Positions 34,735 through 43,053 of a DNA stretch of 62,251 nucleotides are shown here, one piece after another (the stretch's first letter is position 1; each line of letters starts with the position of its first letter). Under the pieces are notes generated by a model. The model was not told where the DNA came from. It was given only the letters and a program-made list of their open reading frames with translations, and made no database searches. The stretch comes from Chloroflexota bacterium (lineage in GTDB: Bacteria; Chloroflexota; UBA11872). The stretch covers positions 1 through 62,251 of the forward strand of contig JAJECS010000012.1 in assembly GCA_022821905.1 (NCBI GenBank), written 5' to 3'. Made by a program: the position numbers and the translations under genes.

Positions 34735-36003
34735 CTAGGCCGATTCCTCGGCGGCGCGGGCCGGTTCGGGCGCCTGGGTGACGCGGATGAGCTCGGCGTC
34801 ATCGTTGACCGCCTCCGGCGTGACGACGACGGTGCGCACGTTGCGCTCCGACGGCAGGCTGAACATCGTGTCCAGCAGCAGCTCTTCCAGCGTGGTGCGG
34901 AGTCCGCGGGCGCCCGTCTTGCTCTCCATGGCGCGCTCGGCGATGGCCTCCAGCGCCGCGTCGGTGAATTGCAGCTCGACCTTGTCCATTGAGAACAGCT
35001 TCTGGTATTGCCGCACCAGCGACGTCTTGGGCTCGGTGAGGATTCGGACCAGGTCCTCCTTATCGAGCGCGTCGAGCGCCGCGGCAACCGGGAGCCTGCC
35101 CACGAACTCGGGAATGAGCCCGTACTTGAGCAAGTCGTCGGCGATCACCTCGTGCACCACGCTTTCGGCCTCGCCGGACTTCTCGCCGTCGGCGTAGCCG
35201 ATTCGCGGTCCACGGCCCAGCCGCCGGCTGATGATGCGGTCCAAGCCCTCGAAGGCGCCGCCGCAAATGAACAGGATGTCGCGCGTGTCGATTTGAATGA
35301 AGTCCTGGTGGGGGTGCTTGCGCCCGCCCTGCGGCGGCACGTTGACCACCGCGCCTTCGATGATCTTGAGCAAGGCCTGCTGCACGCCCTCGCCGGAGAC
35401 GTCCCGCGTGATCGACGGGTTGTCGGCCTTGCGCGCGACCTTGTCGATCTCGTCCACATAGATGATGCCCGTCTGGGCGCGCGCAATGTCGTAGTCGGCG
35501 GTCTGAATCAGCCGCAGGAGAATGTTCTCCACGTCCTCGCCCACGTAGCCCGCCTCGGTGAGCGCGGTGGCATCCGTGATGCAGAAGGGCACGTTGAGGA
35601 GGCGGGCCAGGGTGCGCGCGATCTCGGTCTTGCCGACGCCCGTGGGCCCGACGAGCAGCACGTTGGTCTTCTGCAACTCGACGTCGTCCGCCATGGGACC
35701 GGCGGCCACGCGCTTGTAGTGGTTGTAGACCGCGACGGAGACGATCTTCTTGGCGCGGTCCTGGCCGATGACGTATTCGCTCAGCTGCTCGAAGATCCGC
35801 TCGGGCGTGGGAATCCCGCCGGCGAGCGGCCGCGGGCCGGGGGTGCCCGCCTGCTCGTCGTTTATGATGCTGGTGCAGAAGTCCACGCACTCGTTGCAGA
35901 TGTAGACGCCGGCGGACCCGGTGATGAGGCGGCGGACCTGCTCCTGCGTCTTGCCGCAGAAGGAGCAGCTATAGCTCGTGCGGGGCGTGCGGCCGCGGGC
36001 CAC
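34735..36003 (-). CDS. clpX: ClpX, ATP-dependent unfoldase of ClpXP protease
   Basis: The 422-residue AAA+ unfoldase feeds substrates to ClpP. The N-terminal zinc-binding domain has CSFCGK and [10 protein letters not shown]. Walker A is [10 protein letters not shown] and Walker B is IIYVDEIDK. The ClpP-contacting loop (IGF in E. coli) falls within [15 protein letters not shown], and FVGRLPV and SKTGARGLR are present. The start codon is GTG. It lies 42 bases after clpP in the standard tig-clpP-clpX order. Confidence 0.98.
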   Translation of the reverse strand: MARGRTPRTSYSCSFCGKTQEQVRRLITGSAGVYICNECVDFCTSIINDEQAGTPGPRPLAGGIPTPERIFEQLSEYVIGQDRAKKIVSVAVYNHYKRVAAGPMADDVELQKTNVLLVGPTGVGKTEIARTLARLLNVPFCITDATALTEAGYVGEDVENILLRLIQTADYDIARAQTGIIYVDEIDKVARKADNPSITRDVSGEGVQQALLKIIEGAVVNVPPQGGRKHPHQDFIQIDTRDILFICGGAFEGLDRIISRRLGRGPRIGYADGEKSGEAESVVHEVIADDLLKYGLIPEFVGRLPVAAALDALDKEDLVRILTEPKTSLVRQYQKLFSMDKVELQFTDAALEAIAERAMESKTGARGLRTTLEELLLDTMFSLPSERNVRTVVVTPEAVNDDAELIRVTQAPEPARAAEESA

Positions 36004-36045
36004 TAGAGGTTCCCGTGCGGCCGAGGGGCGCGCCTCGGCGATACG

Positions 36046-36672
36046 CTATTCGGCACCGTCGGCGGATGGCTCGGCGGCGGCCTCGCGCGGCGCCATGATG
36101 TCGTCGATGATCCCGTACTCCACGGCCTCGGGCGCCGTCAGATAGTAGTCGCGGTCGGTGTCCTGGTGGATGCGCTCCTTGGGCTGCCCGGTCGCCTCGA
36201 CGAGGATGTTCTCCAGCCGTTCGCGCACCTTGATGATCTCGCGCGTGCGGATTTCCAGATCGGTGGCTTGCACGAAACCCTCGATGCCCTGCGCGGGCTG
36301 ATGGAGCAGCATGGTGCTGTTTGGCAGCGCGTAGCGCTTGCCGCTGGCGCCGCCCGCCAGAATCACGCAGCCCATGCTGGCGGCGAGGCCGATGCAGTAG
36401 GTGGAAACCTGGTTTGGCACGTGCTGCATGGTGTCGTAGATGGCGAGGCCGGCCGCCACGCTGCCGCCCGGCGAGTTGATGTACATGTAGATATCGGCCT
36501 CGGAGTCCTCGCTGGTCAGCAGCAGCAACTGCGCGATGACCGTGTTCGCCACCGCATCGTCGATCGGCGTCCCGAGAAAGATGATCCGGTCGCGGAGCAA
36601 GCGCGAGTAGATATCCATGCCGCGCTCGCCGCGGTCGGTGGTCTCGATGACGTAGGGGACGAGAAAACCCAT
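36046..36672 (-). CDS. clpP: ClpP serine protease subunit
   Basis: The 208-residue proteolytic core of ClpXP has a Ser in [12 protein letters not shown], His in [10 protein letters not shown] and Asp in [10 protein letters not shown], forming the catalytic triad. [12 protein letters not shown] and the N-terminal [20 protein letters not shown] are typical and set the start. It lies 27 bases downstream of tig and 42 bases upstream of clpX, presumably one transcript. Confidence 0.98.
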   Translation of the reverse strand: MGFLVPYVIETTDRGERGMDIYSRLLRDRIIFLGTPIDDAVANTVIAQLLLLTSEDSEADIYMYINSPGGSVAAGLAIYDTMQHVPNQVSTYCIGLAASMGCVILAGGASGKRYALPNSTMLLHQPAQGIEGFVQATDLEIRTREIIKVRERLENILVEATGQPKERIHQDTDRDYYLTAPEAVEYGIIDDIMAPREAAAEPSADGAE

Positions 36673-36699
36673 TCCGGTGACTCTTTCTGTTGCCGTTGG

Positions 36700-38109
36700 C
36701 TAGGGTGTCGTCGATTCCGACTCGGCGGCTTCGCTCGGTTCGGCTTCCGCCGCCGCGGCGTCCGCCACGGCTGCAACGTCGGGGTCCGGCTCGTGCGATG
36801 CCTGATGGTCGTGCGCGGGCCCGGCCTGGCCGGTGACCGCTTCAACAAGCTTAGCCAACGCCTTGCGATTTCGAATGGCGGATTCGATACGCGCGCGGCC
36901 GTCATCGCCGGCCAGCGAGCGGCGCACGGTGTCCTGCCGGGCCTCCGGGTACGAGGCGGCAACCCGATCGGTTTCCGCAACGACTTCGTCGTCGTCCGCC
37001 TGAATCTCCTCGGCCTCGGCGTAGTGCTCGAGCACGATGCCGCGATTCACGCGCAATACGGCCTGCTCGCGCACCTGCTGCTCCCATTCGTCACGGGTCT
37101 GGCCGATCGAACCGAGATAGGTGTCGACCGCGATGCCGCGCGACACCAGAGCCTGCGTTTCCCGCTCCAGGAGCGCGCCGTGCTCCTGCTCCACGAGCAC
37201 GGCGGGAACCTCGAAGGTGGATGCGTCCACGAGCGCGTCGAGCACGTCGTCCTCGAGCTTGCCCTGGGCCGTGAGGCGGCGTTGCTCCAGCAGCCGCTCG
37301 CGGATGTCGTCGCGCAGCGCGTCCATGGTCTCGAGCCCCGACATCGTCTGGGCGAAGGCCTCGTCCAGGTCCGGCAGGCGCGCCTCGCTGACGCTCTCCA
37401 CGGCGCCGCTGAACGCCACGCGCCGCCCGCGCAATTCGGTGTTGGGATCGTCGAGGGGGATTTCGGCTTCAAAGGCGAACTCATCGCCCGCCGACGTGCC
37501 GGTGAGCTCTTGGTCGAATTCGGCCGGAAAGCCGTTTTGGCCCAGCCGCACGGAGTAGACCTGGGCCTCGCTTTCGGGGAGTCCGGGGGCGGTGATGGAC
37601 AGCTCGACGCCGACCACGTCGTCGAGCTGCGCTGGGCGCTCGACGGGGTCCCAGGTGGTGCGCATCTCCCGGAGCTCCGTCACCTGGGATTCAACGTCCT
37701 CGTCGGACACCTCGGGCGTTTCGGCCTCGACCTCGAGGGCGGCCACGTCGCCCAACTCGACGTCGGGCGCGACGGCGACTTCGGCGGAGAACACGAGCGG
37801 CGCGTCGAGGGACGGCACATCGGGCAGATCGAGCTCGGGCTGATCGAGCGGCTCGACGCCCGTCTGCTCCACAGCGTCGGTGTAGGCCCGCGGGACCACG
37901 TGCTCGACCATCTCGCGCATGACCGCCTCGGCGCCCACGTACCTCTCCACGATCGGGCGCGGCGCCTTGCCGCGGCGGAAGCCGGGAATGCTCACCCGGC
38001 CCGAGACGCGACGAATGGCGCGCGCGTATTCCCGCTGGAGATCCTCGGGGCCTACTTCGACGTCGAGGCGGACGCGACTGCCCTCGAGCTTGCTGGCGGT
38101 GGCTTGCAT
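36700..38109 (-). CDS. tig: Trigger factor, ribosome-associated chaperone
   Basis: The 469-residue trigger factor assists folding of nascent proteins at the ribosome exit tunnel. The ribosome-docking motif is present as GFRRGKAPRPIVERYVG (GFRxGKxP signature). The middle PPIase-like domain (LDDVVGVELSITAPG, EFDQELTGTSAGDEFAFEAE) and a helical C-terminal domain follow. It ends in an Ala/Glu-rich acidic tail of about 40 residues. The start ATG is 52 bases downstream of a tRNA-Leu gene on the same strand, which may be part of the transcript. Confidence 0.96.
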   Translation of the reverse strand: MQATASKLEGSRVRLDVEVGPEDLQREYARAIRRVSGRVSIPGFRRGKAPRPIVERYVGAEAVMREMVEHVVPRAYTDAVEQTGVEPLDQPELDLPDVPSLDAPLVFSAEVAVAPDVELGDVAALEVEAETPEVSDEDVESQVTELREMRTTWDPVERPAQLDDVVGVELSITAPGLPESEAQVYSVRLGQNGFPAEFDQELTGTSAGDEFAFEAEIPLDDPNTELRGRRVAFSGAVESVSEARLPDLDEAFAQTMSGLETMDALRDDIRERLLEQRRLTAQGKLEDDVLDALVDASTFEVPAVLVEQEHGALLERETQALVSRGIAVDTYLGSIGQTRDEWEQQVREQAVLRVNRGIVLEHYAEAEEIQADDDEVVAETDRVAASYPEARQDTVRRSLAGDDGRARIESAIRNRKALAKLVEAVTGQAGPAHDHQASHEPDPDVAAVADAAAAEAEPSEAAESESTTP

Positions 38110-38160
38110 GGGTGCTTACACGCTCCAACGCGCCCCGCGACGGGCGGCGGGGCGTTCAGG

Positions 38161-38244
38161 TGGGGAAGGAGAGACTCGAACTCTCACGGAGAAATCTCCA
38201 CGTGATCCTAAATCACGCTCGTCTACCAGTTCCGACACTTCCCC
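38161..38244 (-). tRNA. tRNA-Leu (anticodon UAG)
   Basis: Class II cloverleaf on the minus strand. The acceptor GGGGAAG (38244 downward) pairs with CTTCCCC ending at 38162, and A at 38161 is the discriminator. The anticodon stem CGTGA/TCACG encloses loop TTTAGGA with anticodon TAG. A long variable arm (TGGAGATTTCTCC) and a GAGAG-TTCGAGT-CTCTC T arm are present. The CCA end is not encoded. Confidence 0.96.
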
Positions 38245-38424
38245 GCTCGACCGGAGCCGCACGAGGGCTGGGGTCTGGACCGGGGCGTGTGCACGGCGCC
38301 GCGGCAAGTATACGGACGCCGCGCCGGTTTTCGTCCATCTCTATCGGCAGGCTACGATTGGTCACGATTCGCACCGCATCCGACCCGCTTTGGGTCCACG
38401 TGCCCGCCTGGCGAGGAGTCCCGC

Positions 38425-39030
38425 ATGGCCTATGAACTGCCGCCGCTGCCGTACGCCTTCGACGCGCTGGAGCCGCATATCGACGCGCGAACGATGGAGA
38501 TCCACCACGATCGGCACCACGCGACCTACATCATGAACGCGAACAACGCGCTGGCCGACCACCCGGACCTGGCCGGGATGTGCGTCAACGACCTGATTGC
38601 CGATCTGGACGCCGTGCCGGAAGGCATCCGCACCGCCGTGCGCAACAACGCGGGCGGGCACGCCAATCACAGCCTGTTCTGGACGGTGCTGAGCCCGGAC
38701 GGCGGCGCGCCGAGCGGCGCCCTGGCCGCGGCCATCGACAGCGCCTTCGGCAGCCTGGACGCCCTCAAGGAGGAGTTTGCCCAGGCCGCGACGACCCGTT
38801 TCGGCTCCGGCTGGGCTTGGCTGATCAAGCAGGCGGACGGCTCGCTGGCCGTCACCAGCACGCCCAACCAGGACAGCCCGCTGATGGACGGCTCCGGGAC
38901 GCCGATCCTGGGGCTGGACGTGTGGGAGCACGCCTACTACCTCAACTACCAGAACAAGCGGCCGGACTACATCGCGGCGTGGTGGAACGTCGTGAACTGG
39001 GACGAGGCCGCTCGCCGCTTCGGCGGCTGA
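38425..39030 (+). CDS. sodA: Mn/Fe superoxide dismutase
   Basis: The 201-residue cytoplasmic superoxide dismutase has metal ligands in [12 protein letters not shown] (first His), [10 protein letters not shown] (second His), and [20 protein letters not shown] (Asp and His). The GGHxNHxxFW pattern and the Gln-free middle region favour Mn over Fe, but metal choice cannot be settled by eye. The ATG at 38425 follows GAGGAG by six bases and gives the canonical [18 protein letters not shown] start. Confidence 0.95.
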   Translation: MAYELPPLPYAFDALEPHIDARTMEIHHDRHHATYIMNANNALADHPDLAGMCVNDLIADLDAVPEGIRTAVRNNAGGHANHSLFWTVLSPDGGAPSGALAAAIDSAFGSLDALKEEFAQAATTRFGSGWAWLIKQADGSLAVTSTPNQDSPLMDGSGTPILGLDVWEHAYYLNYQNKRPDYIAAWWNVVNWDEAARRFGG

Positions 39031-39045
39031 GGCGGACGTTCGGCG

Positions 39046-39078
39046 GCGCGGGGGCAACAACTTGAGTTGCCCCCGCGC
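39046..39078 (+). terminator. Strong GC hairpin after sodA
   Basis: A 13-base perfect stem (GCGCGGGGGCAAC / GTTGCCCCCGCGC) with a seven-base loop starts 16 bases after the sodA stop. There is no T-run, so it may be a repeat-derived hairpin rather than a classical intrinsic terminator. Confidence 0.5.
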
Positions 39079-39145
39079 GCCGCGCCTTTCTATGCTCGCC
39101 GCGCGGCGCCGGCCGCCATTGCCCCCGAATCGACAGGCCTAGCCC

Positions 39146-39958
39146 GTGTTTGCGCTGTTCCGGCGGCTTCCGTGGATCTACCAGATCGGCCTCATCATCG
39201 TGCTGGTGGCCGCGCTGGTGATCCTGGGTTTTCTGGCGCTGCAGCAGTTCCAGGCGGGAGCCGCACCCGAGGAAGAAGAAGTCTCGGCAACCGTCGACGT
39301 CGGCGGCCTGCCGCAGTTCTTGCCGCCGGAGCAGCCGCAGGGTGTGCACGTCATCGGCGTGGGGGAGTTGGTGCGCACGCCGGATCTGGCCATCGTCGTC
39401 TTTGGCGTCGAGGCCAATGCGGCCTCGGCCGCAGCTGCGGGGGCCAACGCGGATGAGGCCGCCAGGGACGTGGTGGAGGCCGTCAGAGACCTTGACGACC
39501 TTGACCTCGACGACCATGACGTTCAGATCGGCGGCGTCGCCCTTACGCCCAATAATCAGACCAAGGAGCGCGTCGGCACGCCGGACGGCTACACGGCCAC
39601 AATGACGATCAGGATCCGCGTCGCGAAGCTCGATCGCGCGGCGGATGTGGTGGACGCGGGCTTCGCGGCCGGCGCCGGCACCCTGCACTCGCTGACCTAC
39701 ACCCTGGCCGACGAGGGGGCGCACACCGAGGACGCGCTGCGTCTGGCAACCATCTCCGCCGCCAACAAAGCACGGGCCATCGCGGAGGCGCTGCAGGGGC
39801 GCGTGGCTGGCTTGATCAACATTCAAGAAGAGGTCGACGTGCTCCCCGCAATTGCCAAGAAAGTGGACCCGGCGCAGGCGAAGCTCGCCGCCTTCGCGAC
39901 TCCTCCAGGCCAGGTGATCATCCGCGCCGTGGTGCGGGCCAACTTCGCCTTCGAGTAG
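39146..39958 (+). CDS. SIMPL-domain (DUF541) membrane-anchored protein
   Basis: The 270-residue protein has one N-terminal membrane helix (IGLIIVLVAALVILGFLAL), then a SIMPL/DUF541 domain. Hallmarks are HVIGVGELVRTPDLAIVVFG, the helix NADEAARDVVEAVRDL, VQIGGVALTPN, TATMTIRIRVAKLDRAADVV and a C-terminal VIIRAVVRANF strand. The family forms periplasmic or surface oligomers (BP26/YggE-like) linked to oxidative and envelope stress, but the biochemical function is unclear. The start GTG at 39146 gives the complete anchor. It is monocistronic, between sodA and the potassium genes. Confidence 0.88.
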   Translation: MFALFRRLPWIYQIGLIIVLVAALVILGFLALQQFQAGAAPEEEEVSATVDVGGLPQFLPPEQPQGVHVIGVGELVRTPDLAIVVFGVEANAASAAAAGANADEAARDVVEAVRDLDDLDLDDHDVQIGGVALTPNNQTKERVGTPDGYTATMTIRIRVAKLDRAADVVDAGFAAGAGTLHSLTYTLADEGAHTEDALRLATISAANKARAIAEALQGRVAGLINIQEEVDVLPAIAKKVDPAQAKLAAFATPPGQVIIRAVVRANFAFE

Positions 39959-40122
39959 GCCGCGCGCGGATCGCCGGGTACGCCCGGCGCGCGACGAGCC
40001 CGTCCACCGCCGCCCACGCCGGCACCCGAGAGACGCCGTGCGTCAAAGGGCGCATCATGGTCCGGCGCGATACATCATGCGGACCATGACGGCCGCTACG
40101 CTGCGTCGGATTTGGGGGTGCG

Positions 40123-41568
40123 ATGAGCATTAGCCGTCGCGGCGCGCCGGGGATCCCCGAGCCCCTGGGGCTGTCGGACCGCGTGGTCACGTTGCGTCGC
40201 CGGGCGACGCAGCGACTGCGCGCCGGCAGGCGCGCCCGGGCGCCCGGCACTTCGCGTCCGGGGGTGACCCTCGCCGCGGGCTTTGCGGGATTGATCACCG
40301 TCGGCACCGTATTGCTGATGCTGCCCTTCGCCAGCGAGAGCGGCGGCACCGATTTCATCACGGCGCTCTTCACGGCAACTTCGGCCGTCTGCGTGACGGG
40401 CTTGACCGTGGTGTCGACCGCCGACCACTGGACCGCGTTCGGCGAGGGCGTGATCCTGGTGCTGATTCAGGTCGGCGCGCTCGGATTCGTGACCGGCGCG
40501 GTGGTGATCCTGACGGTGGCCGGGCGGCGCACTTCGTCACGCGAGCATCTCCTGTTCGGAACGCCCTTGGGGCTGGATCAGCCCGGCGGGATGCTGGGCC
40601 TGATCTGGCGCGTCGCCGCGTTGACGCTGTTCGCCGAGGCCATCGGATTCGGCTTCGTGCTGTGGTACGCGACCGGCGACACGTCGATCGAGAATCCGCT
40701 GTGGTGGTCCGCCTTCCACGCGATTTCGGCCTTCACCAATGCCGGGTTCAACGTGGAGCCGGGCACCGCCAGCATGGGGCGCCTGGTGGACGCCACGAGC
40801 GTGCTGGCCGCGTTTGGCGTCCTCAGCGTCTTCGGCGGCGTGGGGTTCACGGTGATCTTCGACGGGCTGCGCCGGCGTTCGTGGCGCCGCCTCTCCCTGG
40901 AAAGCAAGCTCGTGCTGGCCACCATGCTCGTCGTGTCGCTGGTCGGGTTCGTGGTCTTGTGGATTCTCACGCCGACCTTCGGCGGCGCGATCGCGGACGA
41001 CGACCTGGGCGGGCGGACGGTCACGGCCGCCTTTCACACCATCAACCGCACCGCGGGCCTGACGACGGTCGATCTGGGCGCGCTGGGACTGGACGCGTGG
41101 ACCGCGATCATGCTGCTCATGTTCATCGGCGGCGCCTCGGCGTCGGTGGCGGGCGGCGTCACACTCAATACGGTGGGCGTGTTGACCGTGGCCGCGGTCT
41201 CCCACATTCGGGGGCACCGTTCGCCCACGGCCTTCGGTCGCACCATCGCCACCGTCACGGTGACCCGTGCGCTCACCGTGGTGCTGCTGTCGGCGATGGC
41301 CGTGTTTCTCGCCACGCTGGTGATGAGCGTGGCCGAGCGCGAATCGGGCCACCCGCTCGGCAACCTTCTCTTCGAGTCGATCTCGGCGTTTGCGGTAGTG
41401 GGATACTCGACCGGAATCACGCCCGACCTCTCGGTCGTCTCAAAGACGGTGCTCGTGATCGCCATGTTCGTCGGCCGGCTGGGCGCGCTGACCCTGGCGC
41501 AGGCGTTGGTGACGCGCGAGCGGCCCGAGCTGATCCGGTTTCCGGAGGAAACGATCAAAGTTGGCTAG
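40123..41568 (+). CDS. TrkH/KtrB-family potassium uptake channel subunit
   Basis: The 481-residue K+ transporter subunit has four P-loop repeats, each with a selectivity glycine: ATSAVCVTGLTVV, AISAFTNAGFNVEP, HTINRTAGLTTVD and SISAFAVVGYSTGIT. About eight to ten membrane helices surround them. The basic N-terminal cytoplasmic tail is about 45 residues. It is 21 bases upstream of the TrkA-like regulator, and together they form a K+ uptake system gated by nucleotide binding. Confidence 0.94.
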   Translation: MSISRRGAPGIPEPLGLSDRVVTLRRRATQRLRAGRRARAPGTSRPGVTLAAGFAGLITVGTVLLMLPFASESGGTDFITALFTATSAVCVTGLTVVSTADHWTAFGEGVILVLIQVGALGFVTGAVVILTVAGRRTSSREHLLFGTPLGLDQPGGMLGLIWRVAALTLFAEAIGFGFVLWYATGDTSIENPLWWSAFHAISAFTNAGFNVEPGTASMGRLVDATSVLAAFGVLSVFGGVGFTVIFDGLRRRSWRRLSLESKLVLATMLVVSLVGFVVLWILTPTFGGAIADDDLGGRTVTAAFHTINRTAGLTTVDLGALGLDAWTAIMLLMFIGGASASVAGGVTLNTVGVLTVAAVSHIRGHRSPTAFGRTIATVTVTRALTVVLLSAMAVFLATLVMSVAERESGHPLGNLLFESISAFAVVGYSTGITPDLSVVSKTVLVIAMFVGRLGALTLAQALVTRERPELIRFPEETIKVG

Positions 41569-41589
41569 CAGCCCGCGAGCGGTACCCGC

Positions 41590-42243
41590 ATGCACATCCT
41601 CGTAGCCGGCCTCGGGCGCTTTGGCCGCAACCTCGCCATCACCCTGACGCGCCTGGGGCATGACGTGGTCGCAATCGACGAGTCCGAGGGGGCCGTGCAA
41701 GACATCGCCCCGGATATCGAGTCCGCGGTCACCGGGGACGCCACGGACGAGGACGTGCTGCTCGAAATCGGGGCGCCCGACGTGCAACTGGCAATCGTGG
41801 CCATGGCCGAAGTCGAGGCGAGTGTCCTGATCACCACGCACCTCAAAAACCTCAAAGTGCCCTTGGTCTACGCCAAAGCGTCGAGCGACGTGCACCGCAC
41901 GATCCTGGAGCGGGTGGGCGCCGACCGCGTGATCTTTCCCGAGCAGGAGATGGCCGTGCGCCTGGCCCAGTCGGTCGAGGCCCCGCGCGCGATGGACTAT
42001 TTCGAACTGCTGCCGCACCTGGGCATCGCCCAGATCCCAGCCGCGGCCTTCGCCGGCCGCACCCTGGCCAGCATGGACCTGCGCGGGCGGTACAACGCCG
42101 CCGTGCTGGCGATCAAGCGCGGCAACGAGCTGGTGGTGATGCCGGAGCTGACCGACCGGGTGCAAGACGACGACGTGCTCGTGGTGGTGGGGCGCGACGA
42201 CCAACTGGCGCAGATCGTGGACGCCAGCGCCGGCGACGAATAA
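41590..42243 (+). CDS. TrkA/KtrA-family K+ channel regulator (RCK domain)
   Basis: The 217-residue cytoplasmic regulator has an RCK_N Rossmann fold (ILVAGLGRFGRNLAITLTRL, with VVAIDESE binding the nucleotide ribose and GDATDEDVL). A C-terminal RCK_C domain follows (PAAAFAGRTLASMDLRGRYN, ending DVLVVVGRDDQLAQI). The size and single RCK pair match KtrA rather than the double-length E. coli TrkA. It binds NAD(H) or ATP/ADP and gates the adjacent channel. Confidence 0.94.
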   Translation: MHILVAGLGRFGRNLAITLTRLGHDVVAIDESEGAVQDIAPDIESAVTGDATDEDVLLEIGAPDVQLAIVAMAEVEASVLITTHLKNLKVPLVYAKASSDVHRTILERVGADRVIFPEQEMAVRLAQSVEAPRAMDYFELLPHLGIAQIPAAAFAGRTLASMDLRGRYNAAVLAIKRGNELVVMPELTDRVQDDDVLVVVGRDDQLAQIVDASAGDE

Positions 42244-42599
42244 ATCCTCCGGCCTGTGGATAGCCGGTGGACAGCCCTGGACGGGCTATTCCGCGCCTAG
42301 CTGAGCCGGCCGGCGCGTCTTCAAGTCGGGTCCAAGAGTCGAGGCCTCGCTCGGCTGGTACCTCTTACGTCGCTGGTGATCGAACGCTGTCCACAATGGT
42401 GCATGGACGGTCAATCGTCTACCATATGTCGACTGCCGCCTGGCGGCTCCCCAAGATGTTGTGCATTGTGGGCCCAAAGCTGTAGCATGCGCCCTACCGA
42501 GTCGCATCTTGCGGCCGGCGCGGGGGGCAGCCGCGCCGTAGGCGTAGTGAAAGGCGTGGGTATTCGTCTCGGGCATGTGGCCGGGACGTCGGGGCAACC
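42244..42599. other. 356-base gap with DnaA-box-like sites
   Basis: No gene is evident. TGTGGATAG (42255-42263, one base from the DnaA box TGTGGATAA), GGTGGACAG (42266-42274) and inverted CTGTCCACA (42387-42395) are weakly DnaA-box-like. An AT-richer stretch with GTTGTGCATTGTGGG and TGTAGCATG lies near 42460-42489. This could be a regulatory region for the small gene and nrdJ downstream. No cobalamin riboswitch was recognised. Confidence 0.3.
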
Positions 42600-42932
42600 A
42601 TGATTCAGATCATCGGGGAGATGCATAAAACTCGAGACGGGCGATCTTTCTTCATCGATTACGCCGAGTTCATTCCGGAGGCCGGGGCCTACGACCTCGT
42701 GCTCTTCGGGCTGCGGCGGGATGAGCAGGATTTCTCAATGACGGTGGCGTTTCCCGAGGAATCGATGAGCGCGTGGGGCGCGCGCGACTTTCTCGTGCGC
42801 GAGGGACTGGCGCATGTCCGCGCTCAACTGGATCACGGGGTCGAAGAGGACGGCTCGCTCATCGAGGCGCCCTCGGCGGCCAGCGGAACGACGTACCGGA
42901 TTTCCATGCCGCGACGCCCGCATCGGGCGTAG
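42600..42932 (+). CDS. Small protein of unknown function upstream of nrdJ
   Basis: I do not recognise this 110-residue soluble protein. It has a beta-rich N-terminus (IIGEMHKTRDGRSFFIDYAE), a middle segment AYDLVLFGLRRDEQDFSMTV, a helix (SAWGARDFLVREGLAHVRAQ) and a basic C-terminus. Codon use and third-position GC look like neighbouring genes. There is no clear ribosome-binding site before the ATG. It ends 121 bases before nrdJ, separated by a family D repeat, so co-transcription is possible but not shown. Confidence 0.55.
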   Translation: MIQIIGEMHKTRDGRSFFIDYAEFIPEAGAYDLVLFGLRRDEQDFSMTVAFPEESMSAWGARDFLVREGLAHVRAQLDHGVEEDGSLIEAPSAASGTTYRISMPRRPHRA

Positions 42933-42942
42933 TTCGTCTTTC

Positions 42943-42970
42943 GGTAGGGGCGCTGCGGAGGCAGCGCCTT
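42943..42970. repeat. Dispersed palindrome, family D
   Basis: GTAGGGGCGCTGCGGAGGCA followed by GCGCCTT lies between the small gene and nrdJ, matching the family at 9061 and 11771. Confidence 0.6.
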
Positions 42971-43053
42971 TGTTGTCCACCAATGAAATACAGGGAAGCC
43001 ATCGTCGCTTCCGCCGGAGCAGGGTCTCCGGTCGAATGGGGGAGAGGGAAAGG

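Noticed and set aside
42244..42599. Replication origin
   Set aside because: The DnaA-box-like sites are few and imperfect, no AT-rich unwinding region or dnaA/dnaN gene is nearby, and flanking genes are for potassium uptake and nucleotide reduction.
42814..43053. N-terminal extension of ribonucleotide reductase
   Set aside because: It overlaps the preceding small gene and a dispersed repeat and is not family-like; the ATG at 43054 has a good upstream purine-rich site.
42490..43053. Cobalamin riboswitch before nrdJ
   Set aside because: No B12-box-like conserved sequence was found, and most of the interval is a small gene plus a repeat.
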